64,000 bases of DNA from Alnus glutinosa. Taxonomy: Eukaryota > Streptophyta > Magnoliopsida > Fagales > Betulaceae. This document shows positions 50,259 to 62,664 of this stretch, in pieces; position 1 is the stretch's first letter, and every line of letters begins with the position of its first letter. The notes under the pieces were generated by a model, which was not told the origin of the DNA, ran no database searches, and worked only from the letters and a program-made list of their open reading frames with translations. The position numbers and the translations under genes were made by a program. The stretch is from the NCBI RefSeq assembly GCF_958979055.1, contig NC_084888.1:32155804-32219803 (forward strand), in the 5' to 3' direction.

Positions 50259-51590
50259 AATGCTGCTGCGTTCACATCCTTAGACTAATGGTTGAATTTA
50301 GTTGAAAAAACTAACCATATTTAGAAGAATGCTAATCTTCAATGACAAGTTCAAGAGTTGACTTAGTATTAAATTTAGGTGGGAGTTAGATTAGGTAGGA
50401 TAAACTCTGCCACCTATGGAAAAAGGGTTTCGTTTACACCAACTCTAATGGTTCATAATTAGTTGCCAAAGACTACTATTATTGCTGAAGTTGTAACTAC
50501 TGCCACTGCCGAAGCTATCACTATTGTTTGTTGTTGAAGCTGTGTTCAAAAATGCTTCTTTTTTTTTTTTTTCTTTTTTTTTTTTTTGATACATGTCCCT
50601 TTGATAAACCGAGTTTGAGGAAATTCATCTAACTTAATTTGAAAGAAAATTTTGTCTGAAACAAAAATTTTATGGAGTAAGATCTTTTATAAAATGAAAA
50701 AAAAAAACAAAAAAGCAACACTCCTACAAACCCTTGCTTCTTCAATCATATTTTGTCTACGGGGTTAACTTCTTTTGTTCGGGTAATAAGATAAATGCTA
50801 TCTGTCACATTTTTATTCAACTTTTATCCCACCTTGCTAATGTAACACTTTTTCAATAAGCCTTTAAATCAGTCTTTGTTTATATATATATAAGGGTTGT
50901 TTGGAAATGCCACATCAGAAAAGTCAGATAAAAGTGTTGTGTATAATATTATTCTTAAAAATAAGAGTAATATTATTCTTAAAAATAAGAGTAATATTAT
51001 ACACCACATTTTTATCTTATTTTAACGGTGTGTCACTACCAATTAGCCCTTAATTTTTATTTTTATTTTTAAAAATGCTCGTTAAAAATTGCACGTCAAC
51101 AAAATAGGATAAAAATTAGATAAAAACGAGGTTGCTAACCTTTCTCTTAAAAGAAACTACCAAGGAGAATTGTTCTTAGCAAACTGTTATTGCTGTTGAT
51201 GTGCCCTTTCATTTATGCTGGGCAAGTTGGTGTTAATCACAACAACATTTTATCTATATTTTCTTTATTGCTAATGATAGCATTAAAAAATTGGGATATC
51301 CACTAATTTTCTCGCATTTTAAGTTTTTTAAAATTCAATTTCCCTTAAAAGTAATAGTATTTAGTAGATTAATTCAGGGATAATTTATATAATTATAAGA
51401 TATAATTTCCAATATTTAGCAAACTTTTTTCTTTTTTTTTTTTTACATTTTATTTTTTAAAAATTGATAAAGTAAAGATACAAAAATAGAAAAATAATTT
51501 AAAAAAAAAAAAAAAAAAAAATCAGTTTTCCCCAACACCAAACCTCCCAAAAACACAATCCCAAACTGAAAGAGTCTTAACAAAATTTGC
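50259..51590. other. Intergenic, no gene seen
   Basis: AT-rich with T/A runs (50558-50586, 51499-51520) and a short direct repeat of TATTATTCTTAAAAATAAGA near 50946 and 50971. No coding signal. Confidence 0.5.
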
Positions 51591-51599
51591 TGTGCCGCC

Positions 51600-52559
51600 C
51601 ATGCACGTACATCACCGTCGATTCCCAATCAGACGCCCCACAATCATCTCTCGCTCTAACTTTTCTCTCTCTGAAAAGACCGACCTCTTTGGAGAATCTC
51701 AGGCCCACGCGACCACATTGATATCTCGAATGTTGTATCTCCGTGCAATTGTTGTAAGTTCTCCGCAGATTTTCGATTGTAAGCTCAGCCTCTCCATTGG
51801 CCTTTAACAATTCCTTTCCTTTATAAAACAAATAACAAAAAAAAGAGCCACGCGTTAATGATTTTCAATTCCCACTCCTAAGTGCAGGAGTGGGTCACCG
51901 TTTGATTCTTTGTGGGTTTTTCGCATGATTAGAATTCTATTTGTAAAAGTTGTATACCTAGATAATCTAAATTGTTTGGACTCCCATGCCTATATTTGCT
52001 ATGAATTGTGTGGGGTTTTTTTTTTTTTTTTTTTTTTTGGGGGGGGGGGGGGGGGGGTTTGGGGATTTACTTTCAGTAGGATCGATTCTGGGCTTCTTCG
52101 TATTGATGCGAAGGTTCGGGTTAAGGTGTGGAATTATTTTGTTTATTTATTTATTTTTCCCTGTTTTTTGGGTAATTGAATTTTGATGATTAACTATGCT
52201 CTGTTTGGTTGCTGAGAAAGGACAGGAAAAGAATGTAATTTTGCTGTTAATTTTTTTTTTTTTTTTTATATAAATATTTTGCTCTTAATTTCATATGTTG
52301 TTTCACTTTGGAACAAGCAAACCCACAAAAGTAAACACTCAAATTTTGCGTAAATAAGAATTTGGCTGATTGGTGGAATTTCAATTTTTGGAGACTATAG
52401 ATAGCAACCCAAATTTTTTTCAGAAATTAAATAGGGTTAGGGTTAGGGTAAGAATTAGATTTTGAAAGCTTACTATTCCATAATTTTGCACTTTGCTGAA
52501 TTTTGTTAGTTTTAATTAGTTTTAATTTTTTTTTATATAGGTAAATTAGAGTTTTAGGG
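51600..52559 (+). promoter_or_regulatory. Probable 5' leader and leader intron of the Pumilio gene
   Basis: A CT-rich stretch at 51640-51675 and a strong donor-like GTAAGT at 51754 suggest a leader exon. A leader intron may end at TTTTTTCAG (52422) or TTATATAG (52541) before the ATG at 52560. The interval contains T23G19 (52016-52057) and telomere-like TTAGGG repeats (52432-52451). Transcript structure is inferred. Confidence 0.4.
52016..52057. repeat. T23G19 compound homopolymer
   Basis: About 23 T followed directly by 19 G in the likely leader intron of the Pumilio gene. G-runs of this length can form G-quadruplexes. Confidence 0.85.
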
Positions 52560-55500
52560 ATGGCAACTCGGAGTAACATAGATATGCTATCAAGCCTAGA
52601 TGATGGGCTGCAAGGAACTGACGGGAATTTAGAAGATAGTTTCCAGAGTGAGCTTGAATTGATTCTGCATGAACAGCGCAATCAGCACTTTATCAAGCGA
52701 GAAAGAGATCTGAATATATATAGGAGTGGCAGTGCTCCGCCAACAGTTGAGGGATCGGTGAGTGCTGTTGGTAGTCTTTTTAGGAACCCTGATTTTATAG
52801 AGATTGATGGTATTAGTAATATCAATGGGGGTTTGTCAGAGGATGAGATTCGCTTGCATCCTGCTTATCTTTCGTATTATTATTCTCATGAGAATGTTAA
52901 TCCAAGACTACCCCCACCGTTGATGTCAAAAGAGGATTGGCGGGTTGCTCAAAGGTTTCAGATTGGTGGATCTTCGTTGGGGGGAATCGGGGACTGGAGG
53001 AAGAAGTTGGTCAATGATGGTGATAGTTCATCATTGTTTTCAATGCAGCCGGGGCTTTCTGTGCAACAGGCTGAGAATGATTTGATGGAATTGAGGAATG
53101 CCAGTGGAAGGAATCTCTCTCGACAGACTTCATCTCAGTGGCTTGATAGAGGCTCGGATGGTTTGATTGGATTGTCGAGCACTGGGCTTGGTGCAAGGAG
53201 GAAGAGTTTTGCTGACATTGTTCAGGTAATTGACAATTATCCTAACAGTATTTTGTTTCTTTAGGTTTTCGATCCTGTGGCTTTAATTATGCACACTGTT
53301 TGATATATCTTCGAAACACTCTGGCTTTTCCTGATCAAAGCAATTTGGTCGAATAGAGCATGTGTTAGTATGGTGAAACGCTGGCTGTCATGTTTCTTGT
53401 TCTTCTATGCCAACGTTTTGTTTTGATGGTAACTGAAATTAGTATGTCTGCAGGAAGGAATGGATCAACCTAATTCCTTATCTAGCAACCTGTCACATCC
53501 AGGAAGTCATAATACTTTTGGTGATACCGTGGATGCTAAATCCGTGCCTGATCTCCATGCATCAGGGTTATGGAATGGAGTGGAGTCCATAGAGGGCTTG
53601 CATTCTGGAGCTGCTCCCCTGAGCCTGTTTGGAGTTCAGAATAGTACCTCAGTTTCTCATACTTTTGCATCTGCTGTGGGTTCATCTCTGTCAAGGAGCA
53701 CAACCCCTGAACCACAGCTAGTTGGTAGGGCAGCTGGTTCTGGTCTTCCCCCAGTAGGGAGCAGCAGAGTTTCATCTATTGAGAAGAAGAATGTTGTTGG
53801 CTCGGCTGTTCAAAATGGTCACTCTTTTGGTGTGACTGAACTTGCTGATATTACAGCTAATTTATCTGGCTTAAACCTGTCAACAGCTAAACATGCAGAT
53901 GGAGATAGTCATTTGCAGTCTCTGCTTCAGCTTGATATTGATAATCAACCTGATTTTGTGTTCAACATGCCAAATGGTCATAAGCAGAGTCTGCAGCAGA
54001 AACTCACTGACAAGTCCAATGCTGGAAATCTTTCTATGACTACCAACTACATTGATTTGGCAAGGAAAAATGGGATTGTAACAAACCTTAATGCTTCCAA
54101 GATAAGTTCCAATGGGCAAGTTAACTTTCCCAAAAGAACTTCTTCTTCTGCCAGTCTTTACTCAGAAGTTAATTCTTCAGGATTTGGAAGTTCGGAAGGA
54201 TCAAATTTTCATCAAAGTACAAATATTCCAAGTATGGACTTTTCTAGCCACGTCACTGGTGCTTATCCTGGAAATGAAAAGTTCAATCCAGCGATGACTA
54301 ACCATCTTGATGCAGGTCCATTTCTCTTGTTTCTTCTTGAAGTTTTTCATGCAACATTTTCTAGCACCCAAACTTTCATTACCTTAGTTAGCATTGACAG
54401 TTTAATTTTCTTATATTTCAGCTTTGACAGCTCCTGGTGGCGGACAAGTTCTGAACAGAGTGGGAAATCAAGCAGGGCCTGACCTTCATTCTCTATCTAT
54501 GGACCCCCGTGTTATTCAGTACTTCCGTAGAAGTTCTGATTATGCAACCCATGCTGGGGCTAGGCCAAGTCCTTCTCAGGGTAGGGATTATTTTGGCACT
54601 TCACATGGAGACTTGGAGGGAGTTCACAAAGCATACCTTGAGGCATTGCTTGCTCAAAAGAAGCAACAATATGAGCTGCCCCATCTAGGTAAATCTGGTG
54701 GTTTTAATCATGGGTACTATGGGAATCCATCGTATGGTTTTGGCATGCCATATCCAGGAAACCCAATGGCAGATTCTGTGCTTCCTTCTATTGGATCTGG
54801 AACTCCAGTGTTTCATAATGAGCGAATCTCGCACCTTACTTCTATGATGAGAAGCTCAATGGGAGGATCCATTGGGTCATGGCACTCAGATATTAGCAGT
54901 AATATGGAAGGAGGATTTGCATCAACATTATTAGATGAGTTCAAGAACAACAGGACCAGGTCTTTTGAACTTTCAGACATTGTTGGTAATGTGGTTGAAT
55001 TCAGGTAGGCATGTAATATGTTTTTTTGGGTGTTTATTTTACTCATATAGCCTCATCTGAATCACTGAGTTGATTGTCTCCTGTCCACAATACAGTACGG
55101 ATCAGTATGGAAGTCGCTTTATTCAGCAGAAATTAGAAACTGCCACAGTGGAAGAAAAGAACAAAATTTTTCCTGAGATCATGCCTCATGCTCGTATCTT
55201 GATGACTGATGTCTTTGGGAATTATGTCATACAGAAAGTATATGCTTTGTCTATCCATAATACTCAATAATGACTTATTCTACTCTTCAAAGTTCTTAAT
55301 CAAATAGTGGTTCTTGAATTTTCAGTTTTTTGAGCATGGTACAGAAAGCCAAAGAAAGGAGCTAGCCAGTCAACTGACTGGCCATGTTTTGCCCCTAAGT
55401 CTCCAAATGTATGGTTGTAGAGTGATTCAGAAGGTACTTTTGTGTACCTTACATCTTGATTTTCTTCCATATTTATACATGTACAGCACATCCTTTCAGG

Positions 55501-58168
55501 GTTTCTTGCTTCATTTCTTTATCTGCTTGAAGTTTTCACAATTTTGATATGAACTTATCTGTTTCTGCCTTATTTTATTTATCCATTTTTAATAATGACA
55601 TGTTTTCTCTTATGATTCTTGCCACCTTAAATGCTCTATTGCAATGTGCAAGTTACCTATTTGACGCAATTGATCAACTGTTTGTGCCTAGTGCTTTTGC
55701 TCTTTTTGATGCATGTTTTGCTTCCATTTACATTCTTATGACATAAGGACATAAATGAATATCACAAGTGTATTTAAACCCTGTGCTTATGCATGCAGTT
55801 CTTCAATTTATGAGATCAAAAAATAAAAAGTATCAATCATCATGGCTTTAAGAATTGTTTGGCATGGTCCAAAATGAATCCTGATGTATCAATTATTATG
55901 AAAATTCCTTAACACTCTATATGCCTTTATGGCAGGCCTTGGAGGTGGTTGAGGTGGATCAGCAAACTCAAATGGTGGCAGAGCTTGATTGTTCAGTCAT
56001 GAAATGTGTTCGTGATCAAAATGGTAATCATGTTATTCAGAAATGCATAGAGTGTGTCCCTCAAGATCGAATTCAGTTTATTATCTCAGCCTTCTATGGG
56101 CAAGTTGTGGCACTTTCCACCCACCCTTATGGCTGCCGTGTTATTCAGGTTAGAAAATTTTATAGAAATTTATGTTTAATTTCTGCGACGTTGATATGTG
56201 ACACTTGTTGATTTATTTCTTTTGATGCTGACAGAGGGTCCTGGAACATTGTGATGATGCCAATACTCAACAAATTATTATGGATGAAATCATGCAGTCT
56301 GTTTGTATTCTGGCACAAGATCAATATGGGAATTATGTTATTCAGGTATTCAGTTTTCATTTTAGATCTGGTTCCATCATTTTTTTTTTTTATTAGAGTG
56401 AGGTCCCTGTTCTCTATCAAGAAAAAAACTTTATGTGGTTTGGCTATTCCTTGCTAGTACTTTGTCAAATTCGTTCTTTTTCTTGAACCAAAGGTTTATT
56501 GTTTGTGGTTTTCAACCATTATGTTGTAATATAATTGGTAATGTTCTCGAATTTTATCTTTCGAAATGGAAAATGTGTAAGAAAAAGCGATTTTGTTCCC
56601 ACTGCCACAAATTTTATCTAGCTTAAGTTGACATAGGGTATATAGTTTCGCTTTTTTCAACCACAATTTTGGAATTTAATATACTCAAGGAGCATCTAGG
56701 TTTGAGTAAGCTTATTTCATGCTCTATCACTTTTCTCTTCAAGGAATGCAATCATTATCTTGATGATTCGTGACTTTTTAAAACATTATCTTCAAGGAGT
56801 ATTTTGTTTCCCAAGAAATTCTAAGCTTTTATTAAACATGAATAATTTAATCTTTTGAATTGCTACCATGGATATTTTTATGTGCTGATAATTGTTTGGG
56901 GTTGCCTTTTGTTTTGGATTATTCTGGCATATTTGTAAGACATTGGCTTCTAGAGTGCATGAATGTATATTTTTAATTCATCTTTATGGAAGAAATCATG
57001 CTTAATTTTTAACTTTTTTTTTTTTTGGATATTTGGTTTCTTATCTGGCTTTTGCTCATTTGAGTGCTGTGACTTGTTTTATCATTAGATTCTTTGCTAC
57101 AATAGTACACCATTATCCATTAGTCATGTGCCCCTGATATTGATAATTTTGTTTTGATAGCACGTCCTTGAACATGGTAAACCACATGAACGGGCTGCTA
57201 TTATTAGCAAGCTTGCAGGACAGATTGTAAAGATGAGTCAGCAGAAGTTTGCTTCTAATGTGGTGGAGAAGTGCTTAACTTTTGGTGGTCCTGAGGAGCG
57301 TCAACTTTTGGTGAATGAGATGCTTGGTTCCACTGATGAAAATGAACCCTTACAGGTCTTTGTGCCCCTTCCATTTCTAAAGTGGTCAAATACATGCAAG
57401 CCAATATGGTTCAACATACATATATATGCTTGGATAATAAAGAATCAAGGATGTTAGGAACAGGATAAACAATTAAGTTGAACAACAGCCTGTTTGCACT
57501 GTATTTATAGCTCTGAAACAGCCCCAAGCCATGTTTTTAAGCATGAATACTTGCATTGTTTATACTATTTCTGTAGTTGTACAAAACTTGGAATTTTCTG
57601 CTCTTCAGGTATATATATGATGACATTGAAGCTCAAGATGTCCTTATTTTGGAGAATCATAAAAATAACAAACTTACTGCATAAATTCCTTTGTTTGTGA
57701 TCTCTATACTTTCTTGTATAAAGCAAAAGCGAGTAAATTGGAATTGGCTCCTGCTTCTTTCAGGGTGAATAAAGGGTCTAATACAAAGTTTCCGTTTCTG
57801 TATTGCTTTTATACACCCTACTGATTGAGTGATCAAATGCAAAACTGCAGGCAATGATGAAGGATCCATTTGGAAACTATGTTGTACAAAAGGTTCTTGA
57901 GACCTGCGATGACCAGAGCCTCGAGTTGATTCTTTCTCGCATCAAGGTTCATTTGAATGCCTTGAAGAAGTATACATACGGTAAACATATAGTTTCTCGA
58001 GTTGAGAAGCTCATCACAGCTGGAGGTGAGGAACCTTAACCTTTTCCTTCGTGAAATCTCAGATTTCTTCTGTCAGCCAGTTTAGTAAATATCAAGACTC
58101 TTAATAAAGTTTTAACCTTTTCGTTCGCAGAAAGGCGCATAGGGTTCTCGGTCTCGTTCTCTTCTTGA
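52560..58168 (+). CDS. Pumilio-family RNA-binding protein (APUM4-like), 1030 aa, 10 exons
   Basis: Binds UGUA-containing 3' UTR elements and represses or destabilises mRNAs in the cytoplasm. Exons: 52560-53225, 53454-54315, 54422-55004, 55096-55237, 55326-55433, 55936-56148, 56235-56345, 57161-57355, 57851-58025, 58131-58168; total 3093 nt, in frame. The N-terminal 680 residues are Ser/Gly/Asn-rich and disordered, with [12 protein letters not shown] near residue 58, typical of plant group-I Pumilios (NABP region). The C-terminal Pumilio domain has eight repeats with binding triads SRFIQ, NYVIQ, CRVIQ, NHVIQ, CRVIQ, NYVIQ, SNVVE, NYVVQ. The known code reads these as UGUANAUA. The true end uses a small last exon ([13 protein letters not shown]); reading through the exon 9 donor would end at GGEEP. 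APUM4 is my best match, but APUM1-3 are close. Confidence 0.93.
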
Positions 58169-58290
58169 GGTATAACAATTTAGAACAAGCCGTGTTTTTC
58201 CTCCGCCACCACCAAAGACACAATTTGTACAGCTAACATGGATGGATTTGATCAAGCTATTATCTGGAGTCGTTATATTCTAGGAGACTA

Positions 58291-58320
58291 TAGTAGTAGT
58301 AGTAGTAGTAGTAGTAGTTG
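58291..58320 (+). repeat. (TAG)n microsatellite in the Pumilio 3' UTR
   Basis: About nine TAG repeats, 120 bp after the stop codon. A polyadenylation-like AATAAA follows near 58592. Confidence 0.85.
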
Positions 58321-58884
58321 TAAGTAAACACTAAAAATAGCCGGCCAGCTGGAATAAGAAAATTTTCCGACAGTATTGACTGCAAAGACTCCAAACTCCG
58401 ATGAGAGGCCATCTTAGGAAGCCGAGATCAAAGAGACGGCACAATATAAGTTGCCTAGCCTTTTCGAGATTACTTGTATAAGGTTCATAGTTTGTAAAGC
58501 AAAATTAGCTGTAAATGGTAAATCGCAATGTTAAAAGAGAAAGGATACTTGTTCCAATATTAGGTTTGAGTCTTTGATATACATACATGTCAATAAATTG
58601 CAATTTTCTTGAGATAAATATTTTTGCTCTCTTTTGGCTGTGATGTTGTTTCTTGTTATCATAATTCATAATTGATAAGATCATTTTAACTTCTAGTTCC
58701 TAGTTGATATTTTATTATAAAGCTCTATGGACAAAGTTTCTCTCTAAACCAAGTCAAAAAAAAAAAAAAAATTTAACCCAGATTATTAAATTGACATGTG
58801 GTCAAAATGCATGTTAGAATTACATGGATATGTCAGTTTAATAGACTAGGTTAGAGGAATTTATTTTGACAAACTTTATATTAT

Positions 58885-59236
58885 GAAAAAATTACAATTT
58901 AGCTCCCTAAACTGTTAGTCATTTTGCAAGTAGTCTCACAAACTGTCAACACTTGGATTCTGGCCTCCGAAATTATCAAAAAGTTTTTAAAATGTCAATT
59001 TTATCGAAAATGCCTATAATATCTTGTCATGTGTCATTTTTTAATTAAATTTTTTTAAAAAAAAAATTAAATAATAAATATTTTTATTTTTATTATTTTT
59101 AATTGAAAAATGACACATGGCAGGGGTATTATAGGTATATTTTGACAAAATATGCATTTTAAAAACTTTTTGATAATTTGGTAGGCCAAAGTCCAAGCAT
59201 TAGCAGTATTTTGGGAGGGTAAATTGTAATTTTCTC
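58885..59236. mobile_element. Mutator-type MITE with 9-bp TSD, 352 bp
   Basis: TTATATTAT lies at 58876-58884 and 59237-59245. Termini GAAAAAATTACAATTTAG and, in complement, GAGAAAATTACAATTTAC begin inverted arms of about 150 bp, which also share the GACACATG and TTTTTGATAATTT blocks. The centre is A/T only. No coding capacity. Confidence 0.85.
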
Positions 59237-59379
59237 TTATATTATTGTTTGTAGTTTCTTTATCATCTTTACTGTTTTGGATATTCATATTATTAATTCC
59301 ATTCAATTCAATAGTTCTTACATTCACTTGTAAAAAAAAAAAAAAATTATCCCTAGTTATGCTTCCTTCTAAAAAGCTC

Positions 59380-59900
59380 TGCAGCAGTTATTTCTAGGAG
59401 AGAGAGCAACGAAATTAGCTTTGTTTGAGGAGGAGGGAAGCTTTATGCTTTCCTTCTCCCATGGTGATTTGTGTTTTTATTTTTAGTTTTTGGTAGTTTT
59501 ATCTCTTCCTTTTTTGGGGATGGAGTTGTAGTTTTTTCTGTTTCTTTTGTGGCTCTTCTCCGGGGGTTGTCACCATATCTGGGACTAATGTATTCATCGT
59601 GATCCTGTGTGAAATTTGTTTATGTTCCAGGGTAGTGTTGTAGGACATGTTTCCTTTAGTGGAGAGGGTTGTTGTTTTGTCTTGTCCTTTTTTGGGATTG
59701 AGAAATAGTTTTATGTTTTGTTGTGGTTTTTTCTCTTTTGGAGTTTTTTCTCGTTAGATCGCTTGTGGTTAAGTGATAAGTCTTGAATTATTCGATTCAA
59801 GACCCCTTAATTTGTATTTGTTAGACCTAGTTTGTGTTGTATAGATAACATTTTGTTGTAGTTTTGTGTTATGTCTTTTTTTTTTTTCTTTTTTTTTCTT
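59380..59900 (+). mobile_element. Possible non-LTR retroposon fragment
   Basis: T/G-rich sequence with a GAGGAGGAGGGAAGCTTTATGC start and TTTTGTTGTAGTTTTGTG end, followed by a T-rich tract at 59877-59904. The start resembles the minus-strand sequence at 38500-38590. No domain is recognised. Confidence 0.3.
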
Positions 59901-59949
59901 TTTTCAGGTTTTAGTTGAAATTTAATTCAAAACACTTTAATTAGACCTG

Positions 59950-61440
59950 AAAATACATCAAGGACAATTTGGTCATTTTTAGAGTTCCAGGTCGATCCTG
60001 AAAAGATGAGAAATCGTCCAAAGCATTTCGATCGATCGATTATTTGTACAACCAATAATTCGATTGATCGACATATATTCGATCAATCGACTTCGTATCT
60101 TCCAGAAGGTCCAGATATTTCCAAATCTTTGTGTGATCCAAATCAAAAGTTGAGTTCTATAGACATATATGGACGGCGACCAGCTCTGTTTGTGCAGCTA
60201 GAATTTATCCTTGATGAGTCTTTTGTAAATCTAAATCTCTATATATATGAGATGAGGGTTTAGGGTTAGATTATGCACCTTTTGGGGGTTTCGAATTTTC
60301 TCAGGCATATCACTTTAATTTATTGTGTTTTAGTTTACTTTGATGCACATTTCCTAGGTTTAATTCCAAAGAGCTTGTTTCATTTGCATTTCTTCTTTAA
60401 ATTTCTAGTGTAGCTTAGGTTTGTTCTTGGTTTTTATTTTCTTTGTAGTTCGAATTTCCTTAGTTTAATATAGTTGTTTTTTATTCATTTTCTTTTTGTT
60501 TCTTTACTGTTTTCCTTAAATTTCATGCTTAGATTAGTTTGATTATGTCTAGCTAAACTCTTCCTTAGGGTTTTGATCAAAATATTTTCCAAAACCATGA
60601 AGTGTTCTTAATGTTCTTATGGTTTTCTAGATGTGTTTGATGATTGTGAAGGCTAGAGGATTGCAAAACCCATGTTAACAGGTTTTGTCTTTAAGATTCC
60701 AATATAATTATTCATGAAAAAAAGTTATGCTTGTTTATGAGTTTTCTTAGATTCATGAATAAAACCAACATTTTTGAAAGAGAATGATGTCTTGTGCAAT
60801 GGTTTTATTTAACATGATGTATGTTTACCTATTAGAGTCACCTTATAAGGTATGTTAGGGAACACTGGTCATTTCACACATTTACGTGAAGTGATTGGTG
60901 TGAAACTAGATACCTTATCATTGTGATTTAATTAGGGTTTTCATGTATTGTGTATGCTTATTATGATGTTTTATAGGGCAATAAGCTAGGGAGCATTAAT
61001 CAACTCATATCTTTTGTAGTGTAAACGTTTTCAATTATAGATTAATCTTTACGTGGAGTTGTTTAAGTGTGAAAGTAGGTGTTCCATGATTACGTCTTAA
61101 CGAAAGTGTTTTCATGTCAAGGTCGCCGTAATGGTTGACGCTCATTACGCGATCATATCATGCATGTTAGGAAAATCCATATAGACTTTAAGCATTTTAT
61201 TGGTTGAGAATTTGATAAGATCAATTCCCTAAGTTTCTTTAAGTTTGTTTCATTTTCCGTTTTTCCTACTTCCTCGTTGTAGCTTCAATTATACAACATT
61301 TAGTTTGTTTTTATTGTTAAGTTAAGTTAAATACGCTTTTTAAATATTCCGTTACGCAAAACAACTTCAAATCTCTGTGGTTCGATAACCCTTACTATAG
61401 TACAATTGATTCGTATTATTGCGAAGTGGTAAAATTTATA
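59950..61440 (+). mobile_element. Possible LTR-like repeat
   Basis: Features common in plant Gypsy-type LTRs occur in order: GATCGATCGATT / CGATTGATCGACA motifs, a TATATATATGAGATGAGGGTTTAGGG block near 60240, long T-rich transcribed-like sequence, and a final CTCTGTGGTTCGATAACCC near 61374. No second LTR, primer site or target duplication was found, so this is weak. Confidence 0.35.
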
Positions 61441-62045
61441 AATTTAAAATCCACGTACGGAGTCGTCTAGACTCGAGCGTACCATTAAGGTAGTGGAGTA
61501 GTTTGCTGGTAGCCAAGCCGGGAAGGATAGTCGATCTGGTGTCCAAGGCGTTGGCGCTAGTGGACAGTTTGCAAATCCATTTGGGCTTGCTCGATTTCTA
61601 GGTGGTTCACCAGGTTTTTGTACCGTCCTTAGCATCGATCTGCAGCAAAAAATCCAAGGCGTATATGCAGGGATCATGGACGTTTTGCAAATCCAGATGG
61701 GCTTTCTCGGTATGCAGTGAAGGCGGTAGGCGAATCCGGCACATCACGGTAACTGCAGGAAACGTGGCCAAGGATAGAAGCCGTTTCAAACTACGGGCAG
61801 AATATCCAGCTTGGAAAAAGGAGATGTGCTCAAGCAGGATCAGTTACGTCTGTAAAATGTGCCACCACTTTGTTGGCTTGCTATCAAAAGGCTGGATGAA
61901 TACCAATTACATCCGAGTTTGTATGGATAGGCCGGAGAAGTTGAACTTTTTTCCTGTTTCTTTGTATTTTAGTAGTCTTTCTAATTCAGTCAGCTCTGTT
62001 TTTTAAATCAAATTTGGTTTGTAAAAGCTATTGTATAGAGCAGAA
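61441..62045 (+). other. Unassigned coding-like remnant with a repeated motif
   Basis: One frame gives SGQFANPFGLARFLGGSPG at about 61559-61615. A shifted frame gives FANPDGLSRYAV at about 61684. The two DNA segments resemble each other (TTTGCAAATCCA followed by TGGGCTT). Stops and frame changes prevent a gene model. I do not recognise the family. It could be a decayed gene or transposon. Confidence 0.25.
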
Positions 62046-62633
62046 TGTGTGCCCTTTCCTAGATCTAGTAGAGATTCATGTAACGTAGAGGTTCATGTAA
62101 CGTAAAGACATCTTCTGTTGTCTAGATTATTTTGTAGCAGCTGTAGCCTGTTATGGTCTGAGTCTGACTTTACCTTAGTGGAGGAAACTCTATCTCATGT
62201 TCCTCTAACTTAGTTTATTAGGAAATTTTTATACCCTTGAACATTAGACCGCTTTGGTCTCTTTTTATATATATTGTAAGGGATCTTTGAATAAAAAAAA
62301 AAAAAAGTTCTTAAATTCAATTTCCATTAACAAAGTATAAAATTAGAATTTAGGTACTTGTAATGTAATGGACAATGGTATTTACTATTTAGGTACTTGT
62401 ATTTCCCTCTTTCTCCTCAACGCTTTGGACAGTCCTGTCCCTCAGAAACCAGCCCAACTTTCTTTAAACAACATCATTATTAACAGGGCTAAAGTGGGAA
62501 ACAAGACTAACTAAAATGCCTGCTTATGGTCCCATAGCGCTCCAACTTTCTGGATCCTTGACTGGAAAATACGACGGTATCGTTTAACCGCCTCTCGCTA
62601 ATCGCTATTCTTCTTCTTCTAGAATTGGGACGA
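62046..62633. other. Intergenic, upstream of the last gene
   Basis: Contains TTGAATAAAAAAAAAAAAAA near 62288, which looks like an old retroposon tail or poly-A. Nothing coding. Confidence 0.45.
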
Positions 62634-62646
62634 GGGTTAGGGTTTT
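62634..62646 (-). promoter_or_regulatory. Telo-box (AAAACCCTAACCC) upstream of the acidic-protein gene
   Basis: The AAACCCTAA core, read on the minus strand, lies 19-31 bp before the ATG at 62665. Telo-boxes are frequent near transcript starts of plant growth- and translation-related genes. Site II motifs were not seen nearby. Confidence 0.45.
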
Positions 62647-62664
62647 CAATCTGAAGCCTCACTC

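Noticed and set aside
58026..58039. Pumilio ending at GGEEP by reading past exon 9
   Set aside because: A GTGAGG donor and a downstream acceptor join GERRIG, the usual family C-terminus. The read-through end is probably intronic.
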